The notes under the pieces were generated by a model. That model ran no database searches and was not told the origin of the DNA. It was given only the letters and a program-made list of their open reading frames with translations. Below, piece by piece: positions 47,739-60,619 of a DNA stretch of 64,000 nt. Source of the stretch: Amoebidium appalachense (taxonomy: Eukaryota; Ichthyosporea); the NCBI GenBank assembly GCA_963693365.1, contig CAVNZM010000013.1, forward strand, positions 1,922,001 through 1,986,000. Reading direction: 5' to 3'. The first letter of the stretch is position 1, and each line of letters opens with the position of its first letter. Position numbers and translations under genes: made by a program.

Positions 47739-48541
47739 GTCGCGCAACACTGGCACGCACACACGCAAACGCGAAACACGCCTACGGTTCCACAGCACTT
47801 GCACACGCACACATATCACACACATACGCACCCACATCACACATGGTCACACAACACGAGCACACATTCACACAAACCTAATGCACAGTGTTGTTGTGTT
47901 TTCATGCCGTGCTGTGTCCTTGGGTCGGCTGCCTTCGTTGTAGTGATTGCTTGGATGGTGCTAAGGAGTGCGACCCTTATTCATCACTTCTTCCCGTCTC
48001 CCCCCCCCCTCCCCCCCCTTCCCGGCGCTCCCATCTTCACCACCACCACCAACACACAAAGAACCCCTCTCCTCCCCCCCCCTCCTTCGGTACCCATCAT
48101 TTTGTGAAGGCACATTACCCTGTGCCCTATCCCCCCCCCCCCCCCCCCCCCCACCCCCACCCCCACCCCACCCCACCCACCCCCCAATCCCTCCCCCCTC
48201 CCCTCCCCCCTCTCCCCCCTTGATGGTGAGTTCTCCACAGCCTTTCTGCCTTCATATTTGGTTCTTTCTTTGTGCTGTTCTCTTATTGTGGGTTATTATT
48301 GCCTTAGCTTCAAGTTTACCATCTGCTGAATCTCCCCCCCCCCCCCCCTCCCCCCCCCCCCCTCCCCCTCCCTTCCCCTTAATGGCCTCCCGTGAGGATG
48401 GGATACGCTTATGATGGTATGATCTTATGGTGCTTTCGATTTGTGTTGCCCGTTAAGCATGGGGTATTCGTTCTCGGAAACGCATCCCAGAGCTCCCCCC
48501 CTCCCCCCCCCTTCCCCCCTCCCGACACACACACACACACA

Positions 48542-48627
<86 letters not shown>

Positions 48628-48778
48628 CCTCCTTCCCTCCCTCCCTCCCTCCCTCTCTCGCTCACCCTTTTTATCTTTCTTTCAATTTCTTCAGGCATTA
48701 CGAACGGTTGTTTGGTGGTATTCTGAAATGTGTGGGTGTCGATGTGTGTGTGTGTTTGGGCAGCGGGGGGCGGGGGGT

Positions 48779-48814
<36 letters not shown>

Positions 48815-49217
48815 CTGCAGGGGGGCGGTGAGCGGGGATGACTTGATTATGATGTTTTTGGTATGACGTATAAACACATTAGACTAAACATGAGGTACAA
48901 TTATACACACGTGCTTGCCCCAACTCCTCACCCGGCCCCACACCCATCCTCCCCCCCACGGAAGCGATTCTTTTCACCTTAACATGGAAGGAAGCAAGGA
49001 AAAAAAAAAAAAAATTCTATACTCACTCTCAACTTTAAACATCTGTGAATGGCCTCCTATGTTCATTTGGTGTTGTGTGTGTGTGTGTGCGCGCGTGCGC
49101 GCGTACCCAGGTGTGTGTGTGTGTGTGTGTGTGTGTCAAACCCTTCCGGCGCTCTACCTTTGTCCACCGAGGCATTCTTTCTTTCGTTTCTTTCTTTCTT
49201 TTTTTTTTTTTTGGTGG

Positions 49218-49266
<49 letters not shown>

Positions 49267-49998
49267 TCCACAAACACAAATATAAGATGATAACATCGGG
49301 GTTCTGTTTTTCCAGGGCGCAACTTGCGGCAGACGCCAAGGAAAAATACTGCGACCTGCACCTCAAGACGGGGGGGCTCAAGGTCAGGAACGGGGGGGCT
49401 CATTTCGGCTATCTCAGTGGTTATCTCGAGAGGAACACCGGTGGTAACGGTTTTATCGTCGGCAACAAACTGAGCATCGGGGATATTCAGGTGTGTACGG
49501 CAAAATAATTGTTGTGTTGTGTCTGCACGTGCACACGCGCACACACACACACAATCGTGCCCCGTGTGTACACACAAACACACACGTGCACACATGCACA
49601 CATATCCACTTCTTCCTGCGCACCACACAACCCAAACTCCATAAACTACCCCAAAACATTCCCCCCCCCCCCCCCCCCCCTCCCCCGGTTATTTGCTCAT
49701 TATCTTCCTGCTTGTGATAACTGCTGTGTACTGGAGGAGCTGGGAATCCTCTAGGCCTTACACCCAACTTGAACTTGGAACTCCCCCCCCCCCCCCCCCC
49801 CCCCCCTTCTCTTTCCGGAGGAGAGAATCTGTTTACGATGCATGCTCTCTGTGTATGCTATGCCGAGTCCATTGGGTTATCCGTCATGTGTACTACGTAC
49901 TCTGAAACACAATAATATCCCCCCCCCCCCCCCCCCCCCCTCCTAATTTAATTTAATTGCTTGAGTTTGGAGGGCAGGGGAACGTGAAAGCCCCTTGC

Positions 49999-50031
<33 letters not shown>

Positions 50032-50041
50032 GCGCGCGCGT

Positions 50042-50115
<74 letters not shown>

Positions 50116-50232
50116 CCACACAACCGCCCCCCCCCCCCCCCCTCCCCCACCCCCTTCCCCCCCCTCACACACACACACAACTTCCCCCCACCCCCTCCCC
50201 CTCTCACACACCCTCCTCCCCACCGTACACCC

Positions 50233-50276
<44 letters not shown>

Positions 50277-50480
50277 ATTCTGACCACCTGACCTCCACCC
50301 AATCAGCTCTTCGACATTGTCGACATCCACATGCGTGATGCTCTCTTCCCGGGCGTTATTCAGTCCACCTGGCCCGTCCTTGCCGCCCACCACAAGAAGA
50401 TATCCGAAATTCCCGAAATTGCGGCATATCTCGCATCAGACAGGCGGATGGCTGCCGTCAACGGAAACAGCCTGGGCTGA
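46804..50480 (+). CDS. Glutathione S-transferase, cytosolic Tyr-type
   Basis: Exons 46804-46957, 47459-47630, 49316-49490 and 50307-50480 join in phase (1, 2, 0) to 224 aa, normal GST length. The N-terminal thioredoxin-fold domain has catalytic-type Tyr7 ([18 protein letters not shown]) and [18 protein letters not shown]. The helical domain has [44 protein letters not shown] and [15 protein letters not shown]. The pattern is that of sigma/alpha/mu/pi-type GSTs, which conjugate glutathione to electrophiles in the cytosol. At the glutathione gamma-glutamyl site the usual Q-S(A)-x-A-I reads Q-M-D-A-I. The start has a good context (CACCATGG). Introns 2 and 3 carry (CA)n and one C-tailed element each, in sense orientation. 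Confidence 0.94.
48390..48495 (+). repeat. C-tailed element, subfamily A, strongly diverged
   Basis: GTGAGGATGGGATACGCTTA, TGATGGTATG, TTTGTGTTGCCCGTT, CGGAAACGCATCCCAGAGCT, then C-runs. GST intron 2, sense orientation. The weakest of the copies. Confidence 0.5.
49815..49940 (+). repeat. C-tailed element, subfamily A, partial copy
   Basis: GTTTACGATGCATGCTCTCT, GGGTTATCCGTCATGTGTAC and TACGTACTCTGAAACACAAT, then a C-run 49919-49940. GST intron 3, sense orientation. Confidence 0.7.
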
Positions 50481-50919
50481 GCAAATATACTGATCGGGGC
50501 CTGTATTCTTATTCTGAAGATAAATCTACTGATAAGACTGTGCACTAACCAAAAAATTCGGTATATCCCCTCATGTCTGACGAACCGGCCACGGAGCTAT
50601 TGAGCACAGTTGCACTACCAACTGAAACCCACGGCTTACAAATCATAACAAAACCTTCTCAATATTATGGTAGGGAATTCTCCGGTGTATAAAAATACTC
50701 TTCTCTACTCCCCCCCTCCCTCCCCCCCATCTTCAGTCCCAGTCAGTTTCTCCCGTCCGCTCTCATAGAAAACATATTGATTTCACTCTCCCTGCCATCC
50801 CCCATCACCCCACTTAAATAAGCGCCACACCCGCCATCCCCACCGGCCGGTCTCCTTCTCTGAGACTCCATCTCTTTCGTTCACCCTTCTCGAGCTCCTT
50901 CCCTCATTCTATTAGAAAA

Positions 50920-50974
<55 letters not shown>

Positions 50975-52093
50975 GGCACACCCATACCAGTATACACACA
51001 CAGGAACAAGCACATGGACAAATATACACACACCCATGTACACATGTGCGCGCGCGACACGGTACACATGCACATACAAACACGTTCAAGTGCATGCGCA
51101 TATACACACTTGCGAGCACGCAATTGTAAGAAGACAATATGGCCACACATACACACCCTCAGAGTCTCTCCCCCTCCGGCGTTGTATCACCTTTTTCCTC
51201 GTCCCCACTCTCCCCTGGGCCCTCCCTCCGCATCCCCCTGTGCTCGCTACATGTGCACCTCCCTCTCCCTCCCTGGGCCTGCTAGGCCCCCCCCTCTCAC
51301 TCACTCACTCACTCTCTCTCTCTGTCTCTCCCTCTCTCTCCCTCCCGCTCTCTCTCTCCCTCCCTCCCTCCCTCCCTCCCTCCCTCCCTCCCTCCCTCCC
51401 TCCCTCCCCTCTCTCTCTCTCTCTCTCTCTCTCGCTCTCTCGCTCTCTCTCTCTCTCTCTCTTTCCTCTCTTTTTCCCTCCTCCTCTCTCCCTTTAGAGA
51501 TCCACCTCCCTCAGATCCCGGAGCTCCCTCCCGAGCCTCCGGTTGTATCTAGGAGGCCTTGCTCCGGCCTCGACGTTTGGCGTCTGCAGACTACAAAAAA
51601 AAACAGTAGGCTAGCAGCGCAGAGCCACGGGAAGGCGGCGCATTTCAACGGATAAATTTTAGCAAAGTGTTCCCCTATTGGCTAAAAATCACATTCGTCA
51701 TCAGGGGTCAACAACGACCACTACGTTTCCACTATGTACATACAGTTTCATCATCATGTCTCACTGAGGTTTCTTTGTGACCGGGGTTTATACATCACTT
51801 TTGCCTTGTTTTTCCTTTTAGTGTATGAAATAGTTTTTATTTGAAACCCGACTATTCCTTAACCGAAAGGTACCTCTGCGAGCCAGCAGTATTTATATAA
51901 AAAGAGTGTGAACATGGCCATCTTTGCGCGGTGAATAGCAACAAATATTTACCTCGCTCCTATTGGTCACCGTGTGAACATGCACAGCAAACGGAACCTA
52001 CAATAAACAGGCTACGCGTGCCGCAAACAAAGTCACTGAACTTCAACAAACAACACACCAAAAATGCTTAGAAACGTCCTCTACTTTTTCTTT

Positions 52094-52140
<47 letters not shown>

Positions 52141-52268
52141 TTAACCGTGGGTCTGTGAGGGATGGGGGTAGAGAGAACGAGAGACATCCGCAACCGGAGT
52201 CCACTGAGGGGAGTGGGTGGGTTCAAGTGAGTGTGTGTGTGTGTGTGTTTTTTTTTTGTTTTTTGTTT

Positions 52269-52313
<45 letters not shown>

Positions 52314-52450
52314 CTCAGACTGTGTGTGGCAGAGTACGATATGGTGCACGCTCATGACGGAACCACTAGGCTGACTATGCAAAGCACGCACAAAAAACTG
52401 ACCAGGCCATCCACAGTACTCGAGTCTAGACCCTTGGAGGGTAGATTATA

Positions 52451-52484
<34 letters not shown>

Positions 52485-52994
52485 GGCTCGGGGAAAGAAA
52501 GCATAATGGTTTTTGGGACTGGCTGAGTGTGTAATGCTGTTATCGCCCCTAACAAGTGCTGTTTTGGTTTTAAAACATACATTAACAGGAAAACTTATTT
52601 TTGCTATATTGTTTTGTAGAAAAATTAATAGTCCTGCAGGTAGCGCTGCAGGCCCGGGTGACAAATTTAACTTGGTTTGTCACCTGACGAAAATGGTGCG
52701 TAAAGATTTGGCTGATTTTGGGTAACACCTGTTACATGCAAAGGAAGAACAACAAAGGTGAAAGCATGAGACTGGTGGGAAGGGTTACCATGGGTGGAAG
52801 CCTTATCGATAAACTACAGCACTTCAAAAGTCCGACAAGGGGTGTAATAGTACAAGGGGGTGGGGGGTGGGGAGGGAGGGGGGATGGGTGGGTGGGTGGA
52901 GGGCGGAGGAGCTCTAGAGGAAGGAGGGGGGGGGGGGGGGGGGGGGGAGGGAGAGGGGCAAGGGGGGGATGGGGGAGGGGCGGGTGGTGGTGGT

Positions 52995-53025
<31 letters not shown>

Positions 53026-53107
53026 GAGAGAGAGAGAGATTGCGAATGCTAGCCGTCATCCCCCTTCCCCCTCAGCCCCTCCCCCCTTCCCCCCCTTCCT
53101 CCCTCCT

Positions 53108-53166
<59 letters not shown>

Positions 53167-53413
53167 TTGAAGGGCCCCTTCCCCTTCCTCCGAGAAGCAC
53201 CAACCACCACCACCAGCAAAAAGAAAAAGAAAAAAAAAAAAGAAAGAAAAGAAAAGAAGGGAAAAAAACAACCCAGGGGGCACACAATGTAGCACAAAAA
53301 TAATAAAGAAGCGCACAAACAAAAGGCAACCGCACAAGCTCGTACACACACAGGGGCACTGCGCCCACGCTTGCGGGCGCGCACGCACGCACACACGCAC
53401 ACACACGCACGCG

Positions 53414-53500
<87 letters not shown>

Positions 53501-53645
53501 CCGCATGCACACCGGCACACCGGCACACTGTGACATACACCACTTTCACGTGTGCGCACACATGCATACGCGCCGTGGCATGCATAATCACACAAGCACG
53601 CATGTGTGCACACGTACAGACTCACAATATGACAATGGATAGTGG

Positions 53646-53716
<71 letters not shown>

Positions 53717-53822
53717 CACAGGTTCGTGCACTCACACATACCTATGAACGCACAACTCGCGCGCACACTCACTCGCACACACACATGCCCGGGTGCGCGG
53801 CGCGTGCGAGCACTTGCGCGCG

Positions 53823-53884
<62 letters not shown>

Positions 53885-54172
53885 GATGGCACCTGCCAAC
53901 TATCCCGTGCACCGAAGACATAACACAAAACGGCAAAATAACCGTACAAACAGCGAAAAGTTGATTTTTCTCGGGTGTTGTTTCGTGTGCAGCCAGTGCA
54001 TCAGACCCAAAACCGCAGTAATTTCATTCATCAAAAATTTGAAACTTGTTTAACCTCGCAACTAAATCAGTACTGTGCAGTTACTGAGAGCATGTAGCAT
54101 TATGATACTACTACCTCTTCCCATTCCAGAATTTGCGGTGACAAAAAAAAAGGGAAAATGGGATCTTCCTAT
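50481..54172. other. Intergenic region, microsatellite-rich
   Basis: Lies between the convergent 3' ends of the GST gene (+) and the nucleoside hydrolase (-). Contains (CA)n 50921-50968, CT/CCCT arrays 51300-51470, an AGGAGGCCTTG motif at 51551, T-run/G-run stacks at 52087-52139 and 52248-52310, G-run 52455-52483, G-runs 52927-53025, a C-run of about 57 at 53110-53166, (CA)n with A-run 53400-53497, and (CA)n 53644-53715 and 53820-53881 with (CG)n cores. Short open frames show no family. Confidence 0.7.
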
Positions 54173-55386
54173 TTAATCGCGCGTAACGCGGTTGAAAAAC
54201 ATCTTCAGCACCCTCCTGGTGTCCACCTCCACGCACACATCCACCTTCGTCTGATTGAGATAGAACCTGTTTGGTCTATCGACGAGTGTCTGCCCGTCCG
54301 TCAGACCGCCGGTAGCGACACGCACGGCATGGTGGATGGTCTTGAACATGGTGGGGTCGAGGACATAGGCCACGGCCGAGGGGTCATGTGCGTACAGTAG
54401 GCGCTTGCCAAGCTTCTGGAGGTGGAAGTTAACGTAGTGGGGGATGATGCGCGTGATGAGCTTGGGCAGCGGCTTGTCCACCTGTGGGAGAAAGGAAAAT
54501 TGTTAGTTGACAGTATTGGAAGGCGGTGGTGGCAGATGAGCCTCGAAGGAGAGGGAGGCTATAGAAGGGATGTACACAGGTGGTAGTTCTAAAATAAATA
54601 GAAAAATAAAATTACATAAACCTAAATAAGAGTACGGGCACACACCTGAGCAAGGCGGTTGAGGTATGCCTCGTCCATGATGGTCTTTGTGGTCACATCC
54701 AACCCAACCATGGTGATGTTCTTCCACGGCGCACGGAACACAACATCAGCAGCCTCCGGGTCATCATAAACATTCGCCTCGGAAACGGGGGAGACGTTTC
54801 CGGCTGCGGCCATGTTACCACCCATCATAACGATGGCTTTGACGGCCTGTGCAATGCGTGGTTCCATGCGGTAGGCAAGTGCAATGTTGGTGAGCGAGCC
54901 GATGGGAATGAGCGTGATTTCACCCGGGCGTGCCATTACTGTGTCGATGATAAACTGGGCGGCATTCTTCTCAATGGGCTTGGTGGTGGGCGCAACATCG
55001 TTGATGCCACAGTCACCCATGCCGTCATTTCCGTGCACGAGAACGGGTGGGGAGCGGTGGTGCTCGCGGAACAGGCACTCGCTCGAGCCCTGGGCGACAG
55101 GGATGTCGGTGCGGTTGGCAAGTTCCAGAAGACGCAGTGCGTTTCTGGTGGTTTCCGGTGTGCGCTGGTTGCCGAAACTGGTGGTGACACCGACGATTTC
55201 AAGCTCGGGGGACTTGATGGCAAGGAAGAGGGCGAGCATGTCGTCAATGCCTGGGTCGGTGTCGATGATGACAGACTCACGCACAACAGGCTTGGGCTTG
55301 TTGGCCGTGTGGCTGTGGATCCTGCCCGGGGCGGCAACAGCGGCCGCTAGGGTGAGAGACAGGAAGTAGAGGACGTTTCCGATCAT
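54173..55386 (-). CDS. Inosine-uridine preferring nucleoside hydrolase, secreted type
   Basis: Exons 55386-54646 and 54481-54173 join in phase 0 to 349 aa. MIGNVLYFLSLTLAAAVAAP is a typical signal peptide. The family signature VIIDTDPGIDDMLAL places the Ca2+-binding Asp cluster at 42-49. Further motifs are VTTSFGNQ, HGNDGMGD, LIPIGSLTNIA, MMGGNMAAAGNVSPVSEANV and, after the intron, AHDPSAVAYVLDP with the active-site His279/Asp280 pair. Nucleoside hydrolases cleave ribonucleosides to base plus ribose in purine/pyrimidine salvage. The signal peptide implies extracellular or vacuolar action. An in-frame ATG at 55581 would add 65 residues and hide the signal peptide, so 55386 is preferred. A TATA-like TATATAAA lies about 150 nt upstream. 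Confidence 0.93.
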
Positions 55387-55536
55387 TTTCGGCGTGATAC
55401 TGAAGTGATGAGTTGGTCGGGGTAGGTAGACAGTAGACACGCGCACTCGATGGCAGGTTCTTGTTGGAGGTTGGCGGCGTGTGTTTGTCACGACTGCTCG
55501 CGTCTGCAGAATGAAAAATGCTTCTTGGATGTGCGG

Positions 55537-55544
55537 TTTATATA
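55537..55544 (-). promoter_or_regulatory. Possible TATA box of the nucleoside hydrolase gene
   Basis: TATATAAA on the minus strand, 151 nt upstream of the preferred start codon, which fits a TSS near 55510. Its presence also argues against the upstream ATG at 55581, which would lie above the TATA box. Confidence 0.5.
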
Positions 55545-56801
55545 GCATCGCGGTGAGCCGCTTAATTCGAGATCTATCCAATAGGATTTAGGTAAATACA
55601 TCTGACCAATAGCTAGAGCCAATATATTGGTCTTTTGCGTTTCTCATTACTTAGATTTCTCCGGCAGTTGGTTGATTTGATTTGCAACAAATAGGAGCGC
55701 ACAACAATAATTAATTGCATCCCAGCATATACTGGGCCGGCTCGCTGAAGTTGCTAAGGCTCTGAGGCTGCCTTTTTGTGTAAGGCCGGGTTCTTTATTC
55801 ACTTACTATTCTATTTCCGGTTTCAAAATGCTGCAATATAAATTTTAAATAGATTGTCTGCTCTAGCGCTAGCACTACTAAGGCTTCTGCAGCATGTTAT
55901 AGTTTGCCATCGGATGCGAAACCTAGATTGATCAATGCAAGCAGCTGCAGCCTGCAGAAATCATTTCAGTTTCCTGAGATAGATGGATGGATGGTTCATA
56001 CATACATAGTGTGTACCATGATTACTTCATGTATGGACCCCCCCAGAACAGAGTAGAAGGCACCACGGCACGCACGTATACATAAACGTACCGAAAGGCG
56101 CTTACTGCCACGATACATGTCTCCATGATAAGTTGGGATTTCTAATAGCGACATATTATTATGTGTTTGCAATTGTCGGATTTGTGTAGCAAGCTTGAGC
56201 TGGCCCTATGGAGATATATATGGCTTGGCAAATTACGCATACACCTTTTCCAACCCTCCTGAGGCACCTTCGTACTATCCACCTGTCCGTTCCTTATCCT
56301 CTTTCCTCTGTAATTTCTAATCTCTATGCCTACATCATATCGTCGGGTGCTGCCTTATCTTATCCCTCTTTGTTATCACACCTCGTTTTCTTCTTCGCAT
56401 CTCCTGGCAGGAGCCGGCCCTGAGTTCCAAACTGAGGGAAAGGGGCCTTCTGGTTGGGGGGGGGGGGGGGGGGGGGGGGGGGGAGGAGGGAGGGAGGGAG
56501 GGAGGGATGGGATGTATTAATTAGGCAGTTTTTGAATCTTGCCCCCCCCCCCCCCCCCCCCCCCCTGTATTAATTAGGCAGTTTTTGAATCTTGCCCCTC
56601 CCCCTTCCCCCCCCCCCCCCCCCCCCCCGCCCCCCCCCCCTCCCTGCCGCTCTTTATATCTCTCAAATCTTTCATGTCTTAATTCCTGGACACACACTCC
56701 ACCACCACACAGGCTACCCAACACCACCACTTCAACGCAACTGTTCTGAGATGCTGTTCTGAATATTTAAGCCCCCCCCCCCCCCCCCCCCCCCCCCCCT
56801 T

Positions 56802-56968
<167 letters not shown>

Positions 56969-57396
56969 ACACCCCTCCAAGCAGGGCAATCCCATTCTTC
57001 TTCCCTTCAACCCCTTTACTTAAAATTCTTCCTCTTTCACTTCATACTTACCTCTCTTTTTTCCTGCAGCTGACATCACAGAGGGAATACCTGAATGCAA
57101 CACAGTGTGAGTGTGACTGATTAATGAGAAAGCACATACGCCTAAATTTGGAAATTTGCCTTAATTTGGAAATTACGCCTAAATCTGGAGCTTTGGGGGT
57201 ATGTGAGGGACCACCGCTGGTGGAAAGTTATGTGTGGAATGATTACTGTGTCGATGTAGGGGAGGTGCACGTGTGTGTGTCTCTGTCTGTGTGTGTTTGT
57301 CTGTGTCTCCCTGTGTGTGTGTGTCCGTGTCCGTGTCGGTGTCTGTGTCTGTGTCTGTGTCGTGTCTCTGTCTGTCAGGTGTCTGTGTCTGATCAT

Positions 57397-57505
<109 letters not shown>

Positions 57506-59838
57506 TGTGCGCGTGTGTGTGTATGCATGCGCATGTGCGGGTGTGTATGTGATAACAACGAAAGCTGTATATTTGTAGTTGACTACTCTGCACCTTAAAC
57601 TTGATCGTGGATTTTTTTCTACTTTTTTCTGATTGCAATATGGGAGCTTTTGAAATAGTAATTGTTTATGGAATACCCAAGAGTACTTTGAAACCGAAAT
57701 GATTCACTCTGATATATGATGCCGTACTAGCAAACGTTGTAAACGAATTGGCAGAAAAGTATACTGTTTTTTTGTTTTAGCAGGTGTGTTATTTGAAAGT
57801 CGATGGAGGGAGGGGACGAATGTGTGTATGGGTAAGTGGCGCGGGGAGGGGGGGAGGGGGGGGAGGGAGGGGGGGGGGGGGGGGGGGGGGGGGGGATACT
57901 TCTGAAATAGCTAGCTCCTCTGCTTCAAGGGCCTCATTACATATTTATCGTATGATGTATTCACAATCTCCTATCAACTCGATGAAGGTATTTTACTACG
58001 GAGAGACTTGTACAGGCCGCTAAAATGCATATATGTAATAATGTTTTTCTGGGAGTGTGTTACAATGAAGATAATCATTCTAAGGTGTGCCATGGAAGTG
58101 CATAAAACAATTAAAAAAAGTAGGAATATACTGTATGTGAGACTCGAAATAAGACAATAACTACAGTATGAACGGATTGCCGTTTTCATGTAGGCCCCTG
58201 TAGGCCCGTGCATAGTCTCATAGTCTCATTGTTGTTCTAGTGCAGCATCATATATATAGGCATACCGTATCATAGATATCCCACATGGGCCGCACACAAC
58301 ACAATCTCTAACAATGAAATTCCACATCACAAATATTCCGCTGGATGGGGAGGGTGGGAGGATGGCATATCCTTTACAACATTCACGTGTATATACGTAT
58401 ACAGCGCTATACTATGGTAATACCACCTTCCGGGTACTGTAGTTTTTATCGATAGATTGGCCTTGTACTCGTAGTTCTTACGACACGGATCATCTGACCA
58501 TTTCAATAATTAATATTTGTCCCACAACCAAGCCACTTAACATTGAGACGAATATAGCCGTGTGGTTATCACTGGTGTCTTTCGTGACCAACACCACCTG
58601 GCCACAGCAATGTGGCACATGCACCTCTTTTGACCGTGCCTTTTGAAGGTTGCAGTCTGGGTTGGTACATGCGGTTATCCTACATACAACTTCTGATCAG
58701 CTAAAAAGCTCTTTTCCAAGACTCCTCCCCCCCTCCCCCCCCCCCCCCCTCCCCTCCCCCCCCCGAAAGCCCCCTGCTTCCCTCCTTCCCGCCCCTCCAT
58801 CCTGACAACCCCACCCCCTCCCCCTCCCCCCCACACACACAAAAAAAAAAACCTCCCTTTCAAGAGATTTAAAATAAACATGAAACCAGAAAAATGAGGG
58901 ATTAAACAAGTCAAGTGATTATGTTTTGCACTGCACATGACTTAAGATCTAGAGGCATGGAACTTGCTCTTTTGTTTATACATTCAACTGTCTCATCACA
59001 CTAGACGTGAACTTATTTTTGTGCATCGGATAGATCATTCTCATTGAGTTTCCCGGGTGTCCGCACAGCTGCAGATGAAGAATTCCATAAAATTGGTGTT
59101 TATTAATCACACTGAAGCCTCATAGGTTGTGATAGCTCCGTATTTATTCAAATACGCACAGACCATTTGGTGCCAGAGCTTACGGTACGCACTGGCAACC
59201 GTTACAGCAGTTACAGTTGCCATATCAGACTGGGGGCTGAGACATTAGTGGGACCACTAGTACTGAAAGGGGAAAATCATTGTTATAATAACAGTAATAA
59301 GGAATTACAGTCCCCACAACTTCTGCCCAAGCCAGCTGATGACTGTCACATATTAAGCGTCAAAATAGGTGCTATGGTAGGCTGAGTATTTGAGTACACC
59401 AGTGTGTGCACTGTTCACAGCAACTTGCGAAATTTCAGGGAAAAAACAACGTTCTGTGAGGGTTGAAGTGGTTGTAGTAGTAGATGGTTGTTCGGTGGGT
59501 GGGTCGATTGGGGAGAGGGAGAGGAAGGGCAATCATGTGACGGCGCGGGTTGATGAGTTTTTGCAACGTAGTAGAGGGCCAAACCAACCGCTATCTTTTA
59601 AAAATTTACCAATCTATTTTTGCTCTGCAGTAAATGCAGAACAAAGGCTATCGGAGGTTGGCCACATCCCCGAGTGGCTACATTGCAAAGGCGTGTGATC
59701 TACTAGTTTCTGATCGTGATTGTGGGACAAAGATTTGGTTGGAGTTAAGCAGCTTTTGGGCACGCATGACAAGGCACGTGCATATGTATTTAGGGCCAGC
59801 CTGAGAGGGCGAATGGGGTGCACTTGTAGCTCTGTTCA

Positions 59839-59893
<55 letters not shown>

Positions 59894-59970
59894 ACGTGTA
59901 CACCTCCCACTCGCCTGAGCACACACAACTGGAAGTAGGTTTTGTGAGTAACGGGGGTGGGGGGTGGGGG

Positions 59971-60130
<160 letters not shown>

Positions 60131-60588
60131 GTGTGTGTGTGGTGAGGGGAGGGGTATGGGGGGGGGGGGGGGGGGGGGTTACCATGGCATTTCTGCATCG
60201 ATTATATTGCAGAGCTCTATTCATTCCTCGAACGGGGCCCCAGATACACCCACCCTCTATACTGTCAAATTTAGAATGTATATATTATAGGAATTTCAAC
60301 TGGAATAGAGGCCAAGGACACTACACAATCACGAGCATAGTAGGGTACTTGGTGTGACTCTTGAGGCTTGTTGAGGCCAAATCCTGTAAGCAGTCACACT
60401 CGCAGTTGATGTCAGTGTATGAAACGTGGATATGCCTTTGGTTCTATGTAGTAAGAGATGCCACTCTTGGTTGTGTTGCGGAGCGGGATTTGGAAATTCG
60501 ATCAAGGGAGGGCTGGGGAGTGGGGGGGAGGAGGGGGGGAGGGAGGGGGGGGATAGGGGGGGGGGGGGGGGGGGGGGGGGGGAAGGGG

Positions 60589-60619
<31 letters not shown>

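Noticed and set aside
52311-52400. Possible degenerate subfamily A copy outside genes
   Set aside because: Only scattered matches (AGAGTACGATA, CTCATGACG) and no GATGGGCTCTG core; if real it would be the one intergenic copy, so it should be rechecked by alignment.
58555-58615. tRNA-like hairpins in GCCGTGTGGTTATCACTGG
   Set aside because: No B-box or acceptor-stem complementarity visible; no tRNA or rRNA gene could be supported anywhere in the window.
59390-59698. 102-codon open frame in unique DNA
   Set aside because: No motif, crosses a T-rich acceptor-like sequence, and composition is unlike the recognised genes.
60184-60357. 57-codon frame with ACCATGG start
   Set aside because: Start context is good but the product has no family and sits next to a G-run; chance is likely.
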